DNA from: Gammaproteobacteria bacterium
Lineage (GTDB): Bacteria; Pseudomonadota; Gammaproteobacteria; UBA4575
Direction: 5' to 3'
NCBI GenBank assembly: GCA_028281205.1
Contig: JANQKJ010000079.1
Coordinates: forward strand, 1-12,682
DNA: 12,682 nucleotides
A program made the position numbers and the translations under genes. This document shows positions 7,014-12,682 of this stretch, one piece after another. Under the pieces are notes generated by a model that made no database searches, was not told the DNA's origin, and worked only from the letters and a program-made list of their open reading frames with translations. Every line of letters starts with the position of its first letter. Position 1 is the stretch's first letter.

Positions 7014-7979
7014 ATGACGACACATAAACTATGTATTGCACCCATGATGGAATGGACAGACCGTCACTTTCGATATCTAGTGCGCTTAATGACAAAACAT
7101 ACGCGTCTTTATACAGAAATGCTGACAGCAGGCGCATTAATCCATGGTGATCGGGAACGGTTTTTACGCTTTGATGAATCTGAGCATCCTATTGCATTGC
7201 AACTAGGCGGCAGTGACCCTATTGAAATGGCTCAGTCTGCTAAATGGGGTGAACAGGCAGGTTATGATGAAATTAATATTAATGTGGGTTGCCCCAGTGA
7301 CCGCGTGCAGGCAGGACGATTTGGTGTGTGCCTCATGCGCGAGCCAGCATTAATCGCAGAATGTGTTACTGCAATGCGTAACCAGGTAAACATTCCGATA
7401 ACAGTCAAATGCCGCATTGGCGTTGATCATGATGATAGTTATGATTTTTTATGTCACTTTGTTGATAGCATTAAGCAAGCTGGTTGTGAAACCTTAATCG
7501 TACATGCACGTAAAGCCTGGTTAAAAGGATTAAACCCTAAACAAAATCGTGAAGTACCTAAGTTAGATTATCAACGTATTTATCAATTAAAAATTGATAA
7601 CCCAAATATGAATATAGTAATCAATGGTGGCATTAATACTATCGAAGACATAAAACTACATTTAAAGCATGTTGATGGTGTAATGATTGGCAGACAAGCT
7701 TATAAACACCCTGAATTTTTACTTAATGTAGATAAAGAAATCTATGGCCAGGCAAACAGTAAGCAACCGTCAATGAATGATGTTATTCATGAGTATGCTA
7801 TGTATGTAGAAAAAAATATCAAGCAGGGGATACCTTTAAAGTCTATGGCCAAACATATATTGAATTTGTATCAGGGTATCCCGGGTGCAAAAAAATGGCG
7901 CCGTCACCTCAGTGAGAATATGCATAAACCAGACGTAGGAGTCGACCTTATATATCAAGGTTTGGAAAAAATGTATTAG
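7014..7979 (+). CDS. dusA: tRNA-dihydrouridine(20/20a) synthase DusA
   Basis: The 321-residue flavoenzyme reduces uridines in the D-loop of tRNA to dihydrouridine using FMN and NADPH. The FMN-binding TIM barrel is complete: APMMEWTDRHFRYL at 9-22 (N-terminal signature), QLGGSDP at 63-69, NVGCPSDRVQAGRFGVCLM at 90-108 with catalytic cysteine C93, VKCRIG about 134-139, and VINGGINT plus DGVMIGRQAYKHP in the phosphate-binding region. The PSDRVQxGRFGxCLM signature is specific for DusA among Dus enzymes. It begins 4 nt after the aminopeptidase stop and probably shares its mRNA. The stop codon overlaps the stop of the convergent glycosyltransferase gene by 4 nt (7976-7979). Confidence 0.96.
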   Translation: MTTHKLCIAPMMEWTDRHFRYLVRLMTKHTRLYTEMLTAGALIHGDRERFLRFDESEHPIALQLGGSDPIEMAQSAKWGEQAGYDEININVGCPSDRVQAGRFGVCLMREPALIAECVTAMRNQVNIPITVKCRIGVDHDDSYDFLCHFVDSIKQAGCETLIVHARKAWLKGLNPKQNREVPKLDYQRIYQLKIDNPNMNIVINGGINTIEDIKLHLKHVDGVMIGRQAYKHPEFLLNVDKEIYGQANSKQPSMNDVIHEYAMYVEKNIKQGIPLKSMAKHILNLYQGIPGAKKWRRHLSENMHKPDVGVDLIYQGLEKMY

Positions 7980-8608
7980 TGCGGGCGCGCAAATTTTCCC
8001 GCCCAATCAGGCAGTTTGCTCATTTTTTTTAATTTAATTAAATCATCGATAGTATCTATGTCATGCATAGTCTCTAGTAAATGTATTTTTTTAGATTTTT
8101 TCTTACCTACACGCAGTGTTTGATTTAATACATCAGGTGTACTCCAGGTAATATTTTCAAATACAAATTTGCACGGCTGCTTCATACCAATCAAACAATA
8201 ACCGCCATCCTGGGTCGGCCCAAGAGTAATATCATTTTGGTTACTTAATAAATCAAAAGCAGTTTCTATCGATTCTCTGGAAAGTTCTATACAGTCAGAA
8301 CCTATCAAAACAACACGTTGTGCATACTTGAGCTCCTGGGTAATTGCATTGTGCATGCGCGCACCCAAATTATGGCCATATTGTTGTTTGCTTGTTATAC
8401 CAAACGAAGGTAATGGAGAATTATGCGCGGTGGTATATGTAATGAAATTATACTTGTTAGAATTTTTGAGCCGTCTTATGATGCTAGTTGTAAGTGACTT
8501 ATGTAAGTCCAGACATTCACGATGATTCAAATCAGGCCATAAACGTGTTTTAACACGGCAAATTTTTGGAAACTTAGCAAATAAAATAAGTGTGTTTTGT
8601 TTACGCAC
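7976..8608 (-). CDS. TIGR04282-family glycosyltransferase / nucleotidyltransferase-like protein (DUF2064)
   Basis: The 210-residue cytoplasmic protein has a CofC/MobA-like nucleotide-diphospho-sugar transferase fold. Visible motifs are FAKFPKICRVKTRL at 10-23, QQYGHNLGARM at 75-85, LIGSDCIEL at 101-109, GPTQDGGYCLIG at 130-141, and DIDTIDD at 183-189. Family members usually have DCP or DSP where this one has DCI (105-107). The family is known as transferase 1, rSAM/selenodomain-associated; here it follows transferase 2 with only 3 nt between stop and start, the common pairing. The substrate is unknown. The start codon is GTG at 8608, with no better start in frame. No radical-SAM partner is visible in the window. 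Confidence 0.85.
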   Translation of the reverse strand: MRKQNTLILFAKFPKICRVKTRLWPDLNHRECLDLHKSLTTSIIRRLKNSNKYNFITYTTAHNSPLPSFGITSKQQYGHNLGARMHNAITQELKYAQRVVLIGSDCIELSRESIETAFDLLSNQNDITLGPTQDGGYCLIGMKQPCKFVFENITWSTPDVLNQTLRVGKKKSKKIHLLETMHDIDTIDDLIKLKKMSKLPDWAGKFARPH

Positions 8609-8611
8609 GTT

Positions 8612-9304
8612 CTATCGATAATAGAGTTGGTAAAGTTTTTTAGGTGATACACCCAAAAAATACATTAATCTAAATGACCACATTTTAATGATTGTTTTAA
8701 TCACACCATGATTAGACCAATAACGCGCTGAAGTAATTACAGGCTTTTTGATTACTTTGGCTCTGCCATGATGTTTCTTTAGAGTTGCTGATAAAAATAT
8801 GTCTTCCATTAAAGGATGATCTGTAACCTCAGCAGAATATGTTAAAAACTCATCTTTCCTAACAAACATGGCTTGATCGCCAGTGGCAATACTGGTCATT
8901 TTAGAGCGCAAATTCATCATAAATTGAATAATTCTGAGCATAGGCTTATCAGAATTTAACTGCACACAGAAATGACCCCAAACAGATTCATTAAGAACTT
9001 CATTGATCAATCGCTCAAATTCAGTCGGCAATTGAGTATCTATATGCAAGAACAAAATATATTTGCAGTCATTTGGAGCATTAATTGCACCAAAACTAAT
9101 TTGCGCGCCACGTCCTAGTTGTGGAGAAGTAATGACTTGTAACTCGTGTTGTTTTAACAGCTCTACAGTTTGATCAGAACTATTGCCATCTACAAAAATG
9201 ATAGGTGCCAGTGTATTTAATCTCAATAAGGGGTCGATTTGTTTGCATATTGTTTCTTGTTCATTGAAAACAGGAATAACAATACAGAGGTTATTGGGGG
9301 GCAC
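8612..9304 (-). CDS. TIGR04283-family glycosyltransferase family 2 protein
   Basis: The 230-residue protein is a GT-A fold family 2 glycosyltransferase. IVIPVFNEQETI (8-19) and VDGNSSDQT (38-46) form the nucleotide-binding start, GRGAQ lies at 64-68, LHIDT at 86-90 holds the D-x-D-like metal site, TGDQAMFV at 141-148 and LMEDI at 165-169 are the acceptor-side and catalytic motifs, and TSARYW at 191-196 is typical of this subfamily. The family is annotated as transferase 2, rSAM/selenodomain-associated. The C-terminus has a short hydrophobic amphipathic segment (about 207-219) that could touch the membrane. The start is GTG at 9304; an in-frame stop lies a few codons upstream and there is no ATG, so GTG is the only reasonable choice. 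It is the first gene of a two-gene operon. Confidence 0.88.
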   Translation of the reverse strand: MPPNNLCIVIPVFNEQETICKQIDPLLRLNTLAPIIFVDGNSSDQTVELLKQHELQVITSPQLGRGAQISFGAINAPNDCKYILFLHIDTQLPTEFERLINEVLNESVWGHFCVQLNSDKPMLRIIQFMMNLRSKMTSIATGDQAMFVRKDEFLTYSAEVTDHPLMEDIFLSATLKKHHGRAKVIKKPVITSARYWSNHGVIKTIIKMWSFRLMYFLGVSPKKLYQLYYR

Positions 9305-9554
9305 GTATCTTAAGCAAGTATTGGTAGGATATTTTTAATTTAACATAATATACATTATGCGAACTTAAATAGTGTTTTTAGGTATCTATTCTCTGGATTA
9401 TTGTGCCATGTTTAAATTGGATTTGAGATAAAACTTAATTCTTACTTAACTTAGATTAGCGCATTTCAATCAAAGATCTATGAAATTAGGATTAATATCC
9501 AACATGGAATTTTTATTATCTACTGATTACAGTGTGCAATAGATGAAAGAATTT
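9305..9554. other. Intergenic region upstream of the glycosyltransferase pair
   Basis: This AT-rich stretch holds the minus-strand promoter of the glycosyltransferase operon, but no pair of boxes is convincing. A perfect dyad (CATAAT at 9344-9349, ATTATG at 9354-9359) sits about 40 nt before the GTG start and overlaps possible -10 sequences, so it could be a regulator site. No gene is seen. Its right end touches the tRNA-Glu remnant and is probably the last ancestral chromosomal DNA before the island. Confidence 0.4.
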
Positions 9555-9586
9555 TGGCGTCCCCAAGGGGATGCGAACCCCTGTTA
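9555..9586 (-). repeat. tRNA-Glu 3'-end fragment, probable attachment site (att) of an integrated element
   Basis: Read on the minus strand, the 32 bases differ at only two positions from the 3' end of E. coli tRNA-Glu as I know it. In order they give TAAC of the variable loop, the T-stem AGGGG (9582-9578), T-loop TTCGCAT (9577-9571), T-stem CCCCT (9570-9566), the 3' acceptor strand TGGGGAC (9565-9559), discriminator G and the encoded CCA (9557-9555). Upstream of TAAC, where the anticodon arm should be, the sequence no longer matches, so this is not a functional tRNA. The T-loop has C where position 58 should be the near-invariant A. Such 3' fragments mark one end of elements inserted into the 3' end of a tRNA gene. 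The CCA side faces the glycosyltransferase genes, so the inserted DNA lies to the right and the intact tRNA-Glu should lie at the far end. Confidence 0.8.
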
Positions 9587-9651
9587 TGGTACTATTATTT
9601 TGATAAGTGGATATTTGAAGAAGTAAAAAGTAAATTATTTAAAAAATTATA

Positions 9652-10023
9652 CTAATTAAGTATATGATTATCTGAAGTAGGTCTTTTTATATATGGAGCT
9701 AAAAGAAACCCTTTAATAATTAATTTGTTGGGGTGATTATCTTCCTTGTGTTTTTTCTTTATTAACTTGGTTGCTTGATAAATTGCCCCACCTTCTTCTT
9801 TAGCTACTACAAAGAATTTTTCATTATCATAGTAATTAGCTCTTACCATGACTTTCCAAACTCTCAATTCCATATCAAGCCTATTCTTTATTGTATGAAA
9901 TAATATTGGTAAGTGCACTACAGCAAATATATAACCAACAGAGGCGAAGCCTACCCACGATTGTTTAAGCCACTCAGGGCCGAGGTAACCGATGTTAATT
10001 TCTGGTATTAATATATCTAACAT
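9652..10023 (-). CDS. Hypothetical protein with one N-terminal membrane segment
   Basis: I do not recognise this 123-residue protein. One hydrophobic segment is visible at about 23-43 (WVGFASVGYIFAVVHLPILF), followed by a charged soluble part with KLIKKKHKED near 87-95 and a hydrophobic patch LIIKGFLLAPYI at 101-112. It would be an inner-membrane protein with a cytoplasmic C-terminal part. Its ATG overlaps the TGA of the preceding gene by one base (TGATG), a sign of translational coupling, so it is the third gene of an operon with a regulator and another small membrane protein. It is AT-rich like the rest of this stretch and lies just inside the predicted island end. Confidence 0.6.
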   Translation of the reverse strand: MLDILIPEINIGYLGPEWLKQSWVGFASVGYIFAVVHLPILFHTIKNRLDMELRVWKVMVRANYYDNEKFFVVAKEEGGAIYQATKLIKKKHKEDNHPNKLIIKGFLLAPYIKRPTSDNHILN

Positions 10024-10229
10024 CAGTATGTTACATCATGAATAATTCCCATAAACTTATATAACCACATCACAAAAGCCACTAAAACATTAAACCAGAC
10101 GATAGTCGTTAAGATGATACAGTTATCTATAAATGTAAAAACTATGGCTAAGAATATAAGGTTTATCACTGCACACTTTAAAATAAATCGCCAATTATCT
10201 CTAAATATTCTCTCGTTCATTTTCTTCAA
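10023..10229 (-). CDS. Small two-helix membrane protein (hypothetical)
   Basis: I do not recognise this protein of up to 68 residues. Two hydrophobic helices fill most of it (about 15-34 and 37-58), with basic residues before the first (RIFRDNWRF), so it is a small inner-membrane hairpin. The longest frame starts with TTG at 10229, preceded by AGGGA at short distance; an ATG three codons later (10220) is the alternative, with GAAGAA too close in front to be ideal. Either start lies inside the end of the regulator gene (overlap of 29 or 20 nt). Its stop overlaps the ATG of the next gene by one base. Overlaps on both sides suggest the three genes are translated together. Confidence 0.58.
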   Translation of the reverse strand: MKKMNERIFRDNWRFILKCAVINLIFLAIVFTFIDNCIILTTIVWFNVLVAFVMWLYKFMGIIHDVTY

Positions 10230-10605
10230 CTATTCCCTGCATGTTATGTACTACGGCTTTAATTAACTCACGGCCACGATCATTCAAGTAAATGTGTTTA
10301 ACCCTTAAATTATGTTCATCCGCCTTCTCTGTGATTAAGTCATGACCCGCTGGCCTGGATTCCTTGGCTCCGCGAGTCCATGACATAGTGGTAAGGTCTT
10401 GCACGTATCTATTAACTGTTGATTGAGCTAGTCCAGTTTCTTCAGCTAATTCCGAGCGTGTTACTCCGTTATTCAAATAAATCAAAAACACAATCTTCAT
10501 GTGTGTTAACGTAAATGAATTTGCCACAAGTGCCTGCACAGAATTAATGCAATCAACACAATGCCTTATAGAAGCTTGACTAGACAATCTTCTTACCGTC
10601 CCCAT
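10201..10605 (-). CDS. MarR-like winged-helix transcriptional regulator
   Basis: The 134-residue protein has the length and plan of a MarR-type regulator: an N-terminal dimerisation helix region, the helix-turn-helix TRSELAEETGLAQSTVNRYVQDL at 49-71, then a wing and the segment HIYLNDRGRELI at 104-115 that matches the usual LTxxGRxL ending of the wing strand. A stretch RPAGHDLITEKADEHNLR at 84-101 lengthens the wing. Two cysteines, C16 and C19, lie near the start in HCVDC and could sense redox state or bind metal, but this is speculation. It is the first gene of an operon with two small membrane proteins, and a palindrome upstream could be its own operator. Plasmid or phage regulators of similar fold are the alternative origin. 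The ATG at 10605 has a weak AGG upstream. Confidence 0.7.
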   Translation of the reverse strand: MGTVRRLSSQASIRHCVDCINSVQALVANSFTLTHMKIVFLIYLNNGVTRSELAEETGLAQSTVNRYVQDLTTMSWTRGAKESRPAGHDLITEKADEHNLRVKHIYLNDRGRELIKAVVHNMQGIVEENERENI

Positions 10606-10623
10606 TAATTACAACCTACAAGT

Positions 10624-10654
10624 ATTATGCCTATTTAACTGTGAAGTTGTACAA
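10624..10654 (-). promoter_or_regulatory. Weak candidate promoter of the regulator operon
   Basis: On the minus strand CATAAT (10629 to 10624) could be a -10 and TTGTAC (10654 to 10649) a -35, but the spacer is 19 nt, longer than usual. The position, 19 nt before the regulator's ATG, is sensible. Confidence 0.25.
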
Positions 10655-10663
10655 ACTAGTTTT

Positions 10664-10679
10664 AACCCAAACTTGGGTT
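10664..10679. promoter_or_regulatory. Palindrome upstream of the regulator, possible operator
   Basis: AACCCAA and TTGGGTT form a perfect 7-bp inverted repeat with a 2-bp centre, and the arms extend with TTTAA/TTTAAA if one base is bulged. The compact centre and length of 16-23 bp fit a dimeric winged-helix regulator. It lies about 58 nt before the regulator gene and just upstream of the candidate -35. A second AT-only dyad (AAAAAAT at 10681-10687, ATTTTTT at 10697-10703) sits beside it. Binding is inferred from form and position only. Confidence 0.4.
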
Positions 10680-10768
10680 TAAAAAATAGCGTTTAAATTT
10701 TTTAGTTCACTTCGTAAACTACCTATTAATTACGTGGCATTACTTATTCTTTAATCTCATAAACTTCA

Positions 10769-10953
10769 TCAGTAGTTATCAATTACAAAATCATTACCAT
10801 CCAACTCATCTGCGATTCCAAATTGGTAGTTGTAATACACTCGTTAAACTTATGCATATAATTAAAGTGTGTATAACTAATCTTTGCAGCCTTAGAACGT
10901 AGCTGCATAAACTTCATTTGTTCTTTAGTTTTAGTCGTCTTAAGAACTAACGC
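10769..10953 (-). pseudogene. Degraded small reading frame (hypothetical, likely frameshifted)
   Basis: A minus-strand frame is open from 10953 to the TAA at 10783, with an ATG at 10917 giving 44 codons (starting MKFMQLRSKAAKISY). Around residue 26 (KFNE) another frame takes over and reads VYYNYQFGIADELDGNDFV and then IDNY to a TGA at 10769. The second half looks more protein-like than the overlapping end of the first. A single-base change joining the frames would give a protein of about 50 residues from the ATG. There is no recognised family and no good ribosome binding site. It may be the eroded tail of an island gene, or chance. Confidence 0.3.
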
Positions 10954-10957
10954 TTAA

Positions 10958-11796
10958 GAATCTTTTGCCAATACTCCACCGCGATTACGCAGTTCCAAAT
11001 GGGCTGATGAATTAAATTATGCAGACGTAGACATGAACTGTCCCCACACCAGGCGTAAACGCCGCGCCACCACCAATCGCATCACGACCGCGTTCAAAGC
11101 CGCACTCAACTATGCCGCCAAACACCATCACCAGGAGATTCGTAATGAGAAGGAGTGGCTGATTGATCTTGCACCCTTTAAACAAATTAACAAAGCGCGC
11201 GAACGCTGGCTGACTGTCGAAAAAGCCAGACGCTTGATTGATGCATGCCCTTCCGATTTTAAGCTGCTGGTGCAAGCCGCCTTTTTACCGGTTGCCGCTA
11301 TGGGGAACTCACACGACTGACAGCACGAGATCTTTGGCGCGATGCCAATCAACGTTTATGTTTGCACATCCCGCAATCCAAAAGTGGCGCGGAGCGGGAT
11401 ATTTATTTAACGCAAGAAGCTTCTACCTTCTTTGAAGAGTTGTCATGTCACATGAACCCAGTGCAACGCTTATTCATTCGTGAAAGCGGTGAACCATGGG
11501 GGCCCTCGCATCAGATCCGACGCATGAAAGTGGCGTGCGAACGCGCCCTACTTTCAGACTCTGTTAATTTTCATCAACTGCGTCATACCTATACAAGCCT
11601 CGCAGTTCAAAATGGTATGGACCTAATTGCTTTGGCAAGAAATTTAGATCATGTTGATATAAAGATGGTAGAAAAGCATTATGGGCATCTCTCAAGCTCC
11701 TACATGAGAGGACAAGTGGATCAGTATGCACCTATCTTTGAATTGGAGGACATAACATCCACCAAAATGAATCATTCTCACTTTACTAAATTGTAG
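10958..11796 (+). pseudogene. Tyrosine recombinase (phage-type integrase), N-terminally truncated and frameshifted
   Basis: This is the remnant of a site-specific tyrosine recombinase that would have inserted and excised a mobile element. The first part (frame 2; homology visible from about 11027, first ATG 11033) gives RRATTNRITTAFKAALNYA, the usual core-binding helix, and RWLTVEKARRLIDACP. At about 11282-11289 one base is missing: after GCC TTT TTA the sequence continues in frame 1 as GCRYGELTRLTARDLWRDAN, the box I region with the first catalytic arginine. Frame 1 then runs to 11796 with HQLRHTY (box II H-x-L-R-H, about 11570-11590) and the nucleophile region MVEKHYGHL. The motif usually LGH is LDH. 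About 100-170 N-terminal residues (the arm-binding domain) are absent. The region is visibly richer in G+C than its surroundings, suggesting a different source. It should be non-functional unless the frameshift is a sequencing error, and even then it is truncated. Confidence 0.85.
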
Positions 11797-12032
11797 TCTC
11801 AGACATGGAGATTGAATTGAGTATACCCTAGTCACAACCTTGGGCAAAAGCATATATTTATTTGAATCATTTTAATGCAAGTTATTAACTTTAAATTTCT
11901 TCATACTCGACAACCACTCCATCTTGAATGTAATCCGACAAGTAATTAGAAACGCCTTCCACACCTAAGGCTTCAAATTTATTTAGAGCTTTCATAAGGA
12001 GTCATGTGATAGTTCAGGGAGATTTAGTTGAC
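11797..12032. other. Short AT-rich gap after the integrase remnant
   Basis: No terminator or promoter is convincing. The only coding signal is the very small minus-strand frame at 11891-12005 described separately. No second copy of the tRNA-Glu att sequence is present here or elsewhere in the window. Confidence 0.4.
11891..12005 (-). pseudogene. Very small frame downstream of the protease gene, possibly frameshifted
   Basis: On the minus strand an ATG at 11995 opens a 34-codon frame (MKALNKFEALGVEGVSNYL, then SDYIQDGVVVEYEEI) ending in TAA at 11891. An overlapping frame from the ATG at 12005 reads MTPYE and then stops after three more codons. Adding one base after the GAA codon would join them as MTPYE-KALNKFEALGVEGV, which looks like a natural protein start. 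So this may be a small gene of about 38 residues with a one-base deletion, or an intact 34-residue gene. No Shine-Dalgarno sequence is seen for either start. It lies 27-37 nt after the protease stop on the same strand and could be its cotranscribed partner. Confidence 0.35.
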
Positions 12033-12682
12033 TTATTCATTTGCAATTTTATGAATGCTAGCGAGTTGATCTATCGCGTTTATTAAAGAAACATGACCCG
12101 CGATACTTGTCCCAGAATTAGGATGCCCTTTATTCGGTTCACAGTCGCCACCTGTATGTATCCCATGTGCTATTTCATTTTTGTTTTTATCATATGAGAA
12201 TATCGGAGAACCTGAATTGCCTCTTCTAGTGTCAACGAGGTGTAGAATTTCAACATCATCATCAAAAAGTTCCTTTGCTAATCCTAAATAGTCACCTTGT
12301 GAATCTTGCAAAGCAAAATTCGCGTAAGCAGGCTCATAGTTTTTTCCATAACCTGATACATTCACTTTTTTTACTTCTTTGAAATTTGACAAAAGCAAAT
12401 CATAGTTAAATCCTCCATTCTGAGCATCTAATGGATACAATTTAGTTTCATTGTTTGGTATAACTAAAAATGCAGCCCAATCTTTTCCGTGTTTTAAATT
12501 TTTGTCTTTAGAGCAATCACTACACAATAAATTATCTAAATCAATTTTATAAACATCCTTTTTGGAAGGATCATTTGCCTCACCATCAATCGTTGAAACC
12601 GGTACATTAAATTCAAGCTGCTGCAATTTACGGCTACTCCTGAAACAGTGCCCAGCAGATAAAATTACTCCGTTATTCAAAA
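12033..12682 (-). CDS. Trypsin-like serine protease (partial, N-terminus beyond right edge)
   Basis: About 215 residues are visible, running to the TAA at 12033; the frame is still open at the window edge, and the TTG near 12680 is not a real start. The chymotrypsin-fold catalytic triad is present in order. Numbered from that TTG, the histidine is H11 in ILSAGHCF, the aspartate is D67 in HGKDWAAFLV, and the serine is S156 in TRRGNSGSPIF. GNSGSP rather than GDSGGP places it nearer V8-like glutamyl endopeptidases and other bacterial S1-type proteases. The substrate pocket region GIHTGGDCEPNKGHPNSGTSI (172-192) follows. Cysteines C12, C53, C56 and C180 are present. A signal peptide would be on the missing part, so export cannot be judged. 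It lies on the presumed island side of the tRNA scar. The role could be secreted degradation or a regulated intracellular protease; I cannot choose. Confidence 0.82.
   Translation of the reverse strand, partial: LNNGVILSAGHCFRSSRKLQQLEFNVPVSTIDGEANDPSKKDVYKIDLDNLLCSDCSKDKNLKHGKDWAAFLVIPNNETKLYPLDAQNGGFNYDLLLSNFKEVKKVNVSGYGKNYEPAYANFALQDSQGDYLGLAKELFDDDVEILHLVDTRRGNSGSPIFSYDKNKNEIAHGIHTGGDCEPNKGHPNSGTSIAGHVSLINAIDQLASIHKIANE

Noticed and set aside
9555..9640. A complete tRNA gene at the tRNA-Glu match
   Set aside because: The anticodon and D arms are missing and the T-loop lacks A58; only the 3' end is present.
11038..11050. GTCCCCA near the integrase as a second att copy
   Set aside because: Only seven bases resemble the tRNA acceptor end; no T-arm or CCA follows.
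11012..11352. Minus-strand open frames across the integrase remnant
   Set aside because: They are antisense to a clear tyrosine recombinase coding sequence and show no motifs.
9555..12682. CRISPR array or tandem repeats in the island
   Set aside because: No regularly spaced repeats were seen on either strand.

Overview
The window looks like chromosome from a low-G+C gammaproteobacterium that has picked up a decaying mobile insert on its right side. The evidence for the lineage is a canonical Fur, a DusA of the gammaproteobacterial type, a YadG/YadH-like ABC exporter pair, and chaperone-usher fimbria genes. I cannot name a genus from the sequence.

Left part (1-1710). On the minus strand there is a periplasmic fimbrial chaperone, followed by the first 19 codons of a second secreted protein, probably the usher, which runs off the left edge. 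A gene-poor gap of about 510 bases follows. It holds one clear plus-strand intrinsic terminator (about 1255-1285) with no convincing gene in front of it. Next is a small secreted protein with two cysteines, distantly like the HdeA/Rap1a type.

Middle part (1784-9304). This is dense chromosomal housekeeping. It carries fur; an ExeA-type AAA+ ATPase fused to a C-terminal FHA domain; the convergent ABC-2 export pair (ATPase then permease, minus strand); an M17 leucyl aminopeptidase and dusA in tandem on plus; and two glycosyltransferase-like genes on minus (the TIGR04282/TIGR04283 pair). The two minus genes are 3 nt apart, and the second overlaps the end of dusA by 4 nt.

Right part (9555-12682). 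A 32-base piece matching the 3' end of tRNA-Glu, including the encoded CCA, lies on the minus strand at 9555-9586 with no 5' half beside it. This is the usual scar of an element integrated into the 3' end of a tRNA gene. The DNA to its right fits an island: a winged-helix regulator with two small membrane-protein genes in an overlapping operon, a degraded small reading frame, a tyrosine recombinase that has lost its N-terminal part and carries a single-base frameshift, a very small reading frame that may also be frameshifted, and a trypsin-like serine protease cut by the right edge. The remnant's orientation predicts the intact tRNA-Glu gene, and so the other island end, to the right of this window on the minus strand.

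I found no CRISPR array, no intact transposase and no complete defence system. The most unusual items are the tRNA-Glu scar with its island cargo, the ATPase-FHA fusion, and the orphan terminator that may mark a small RNA.
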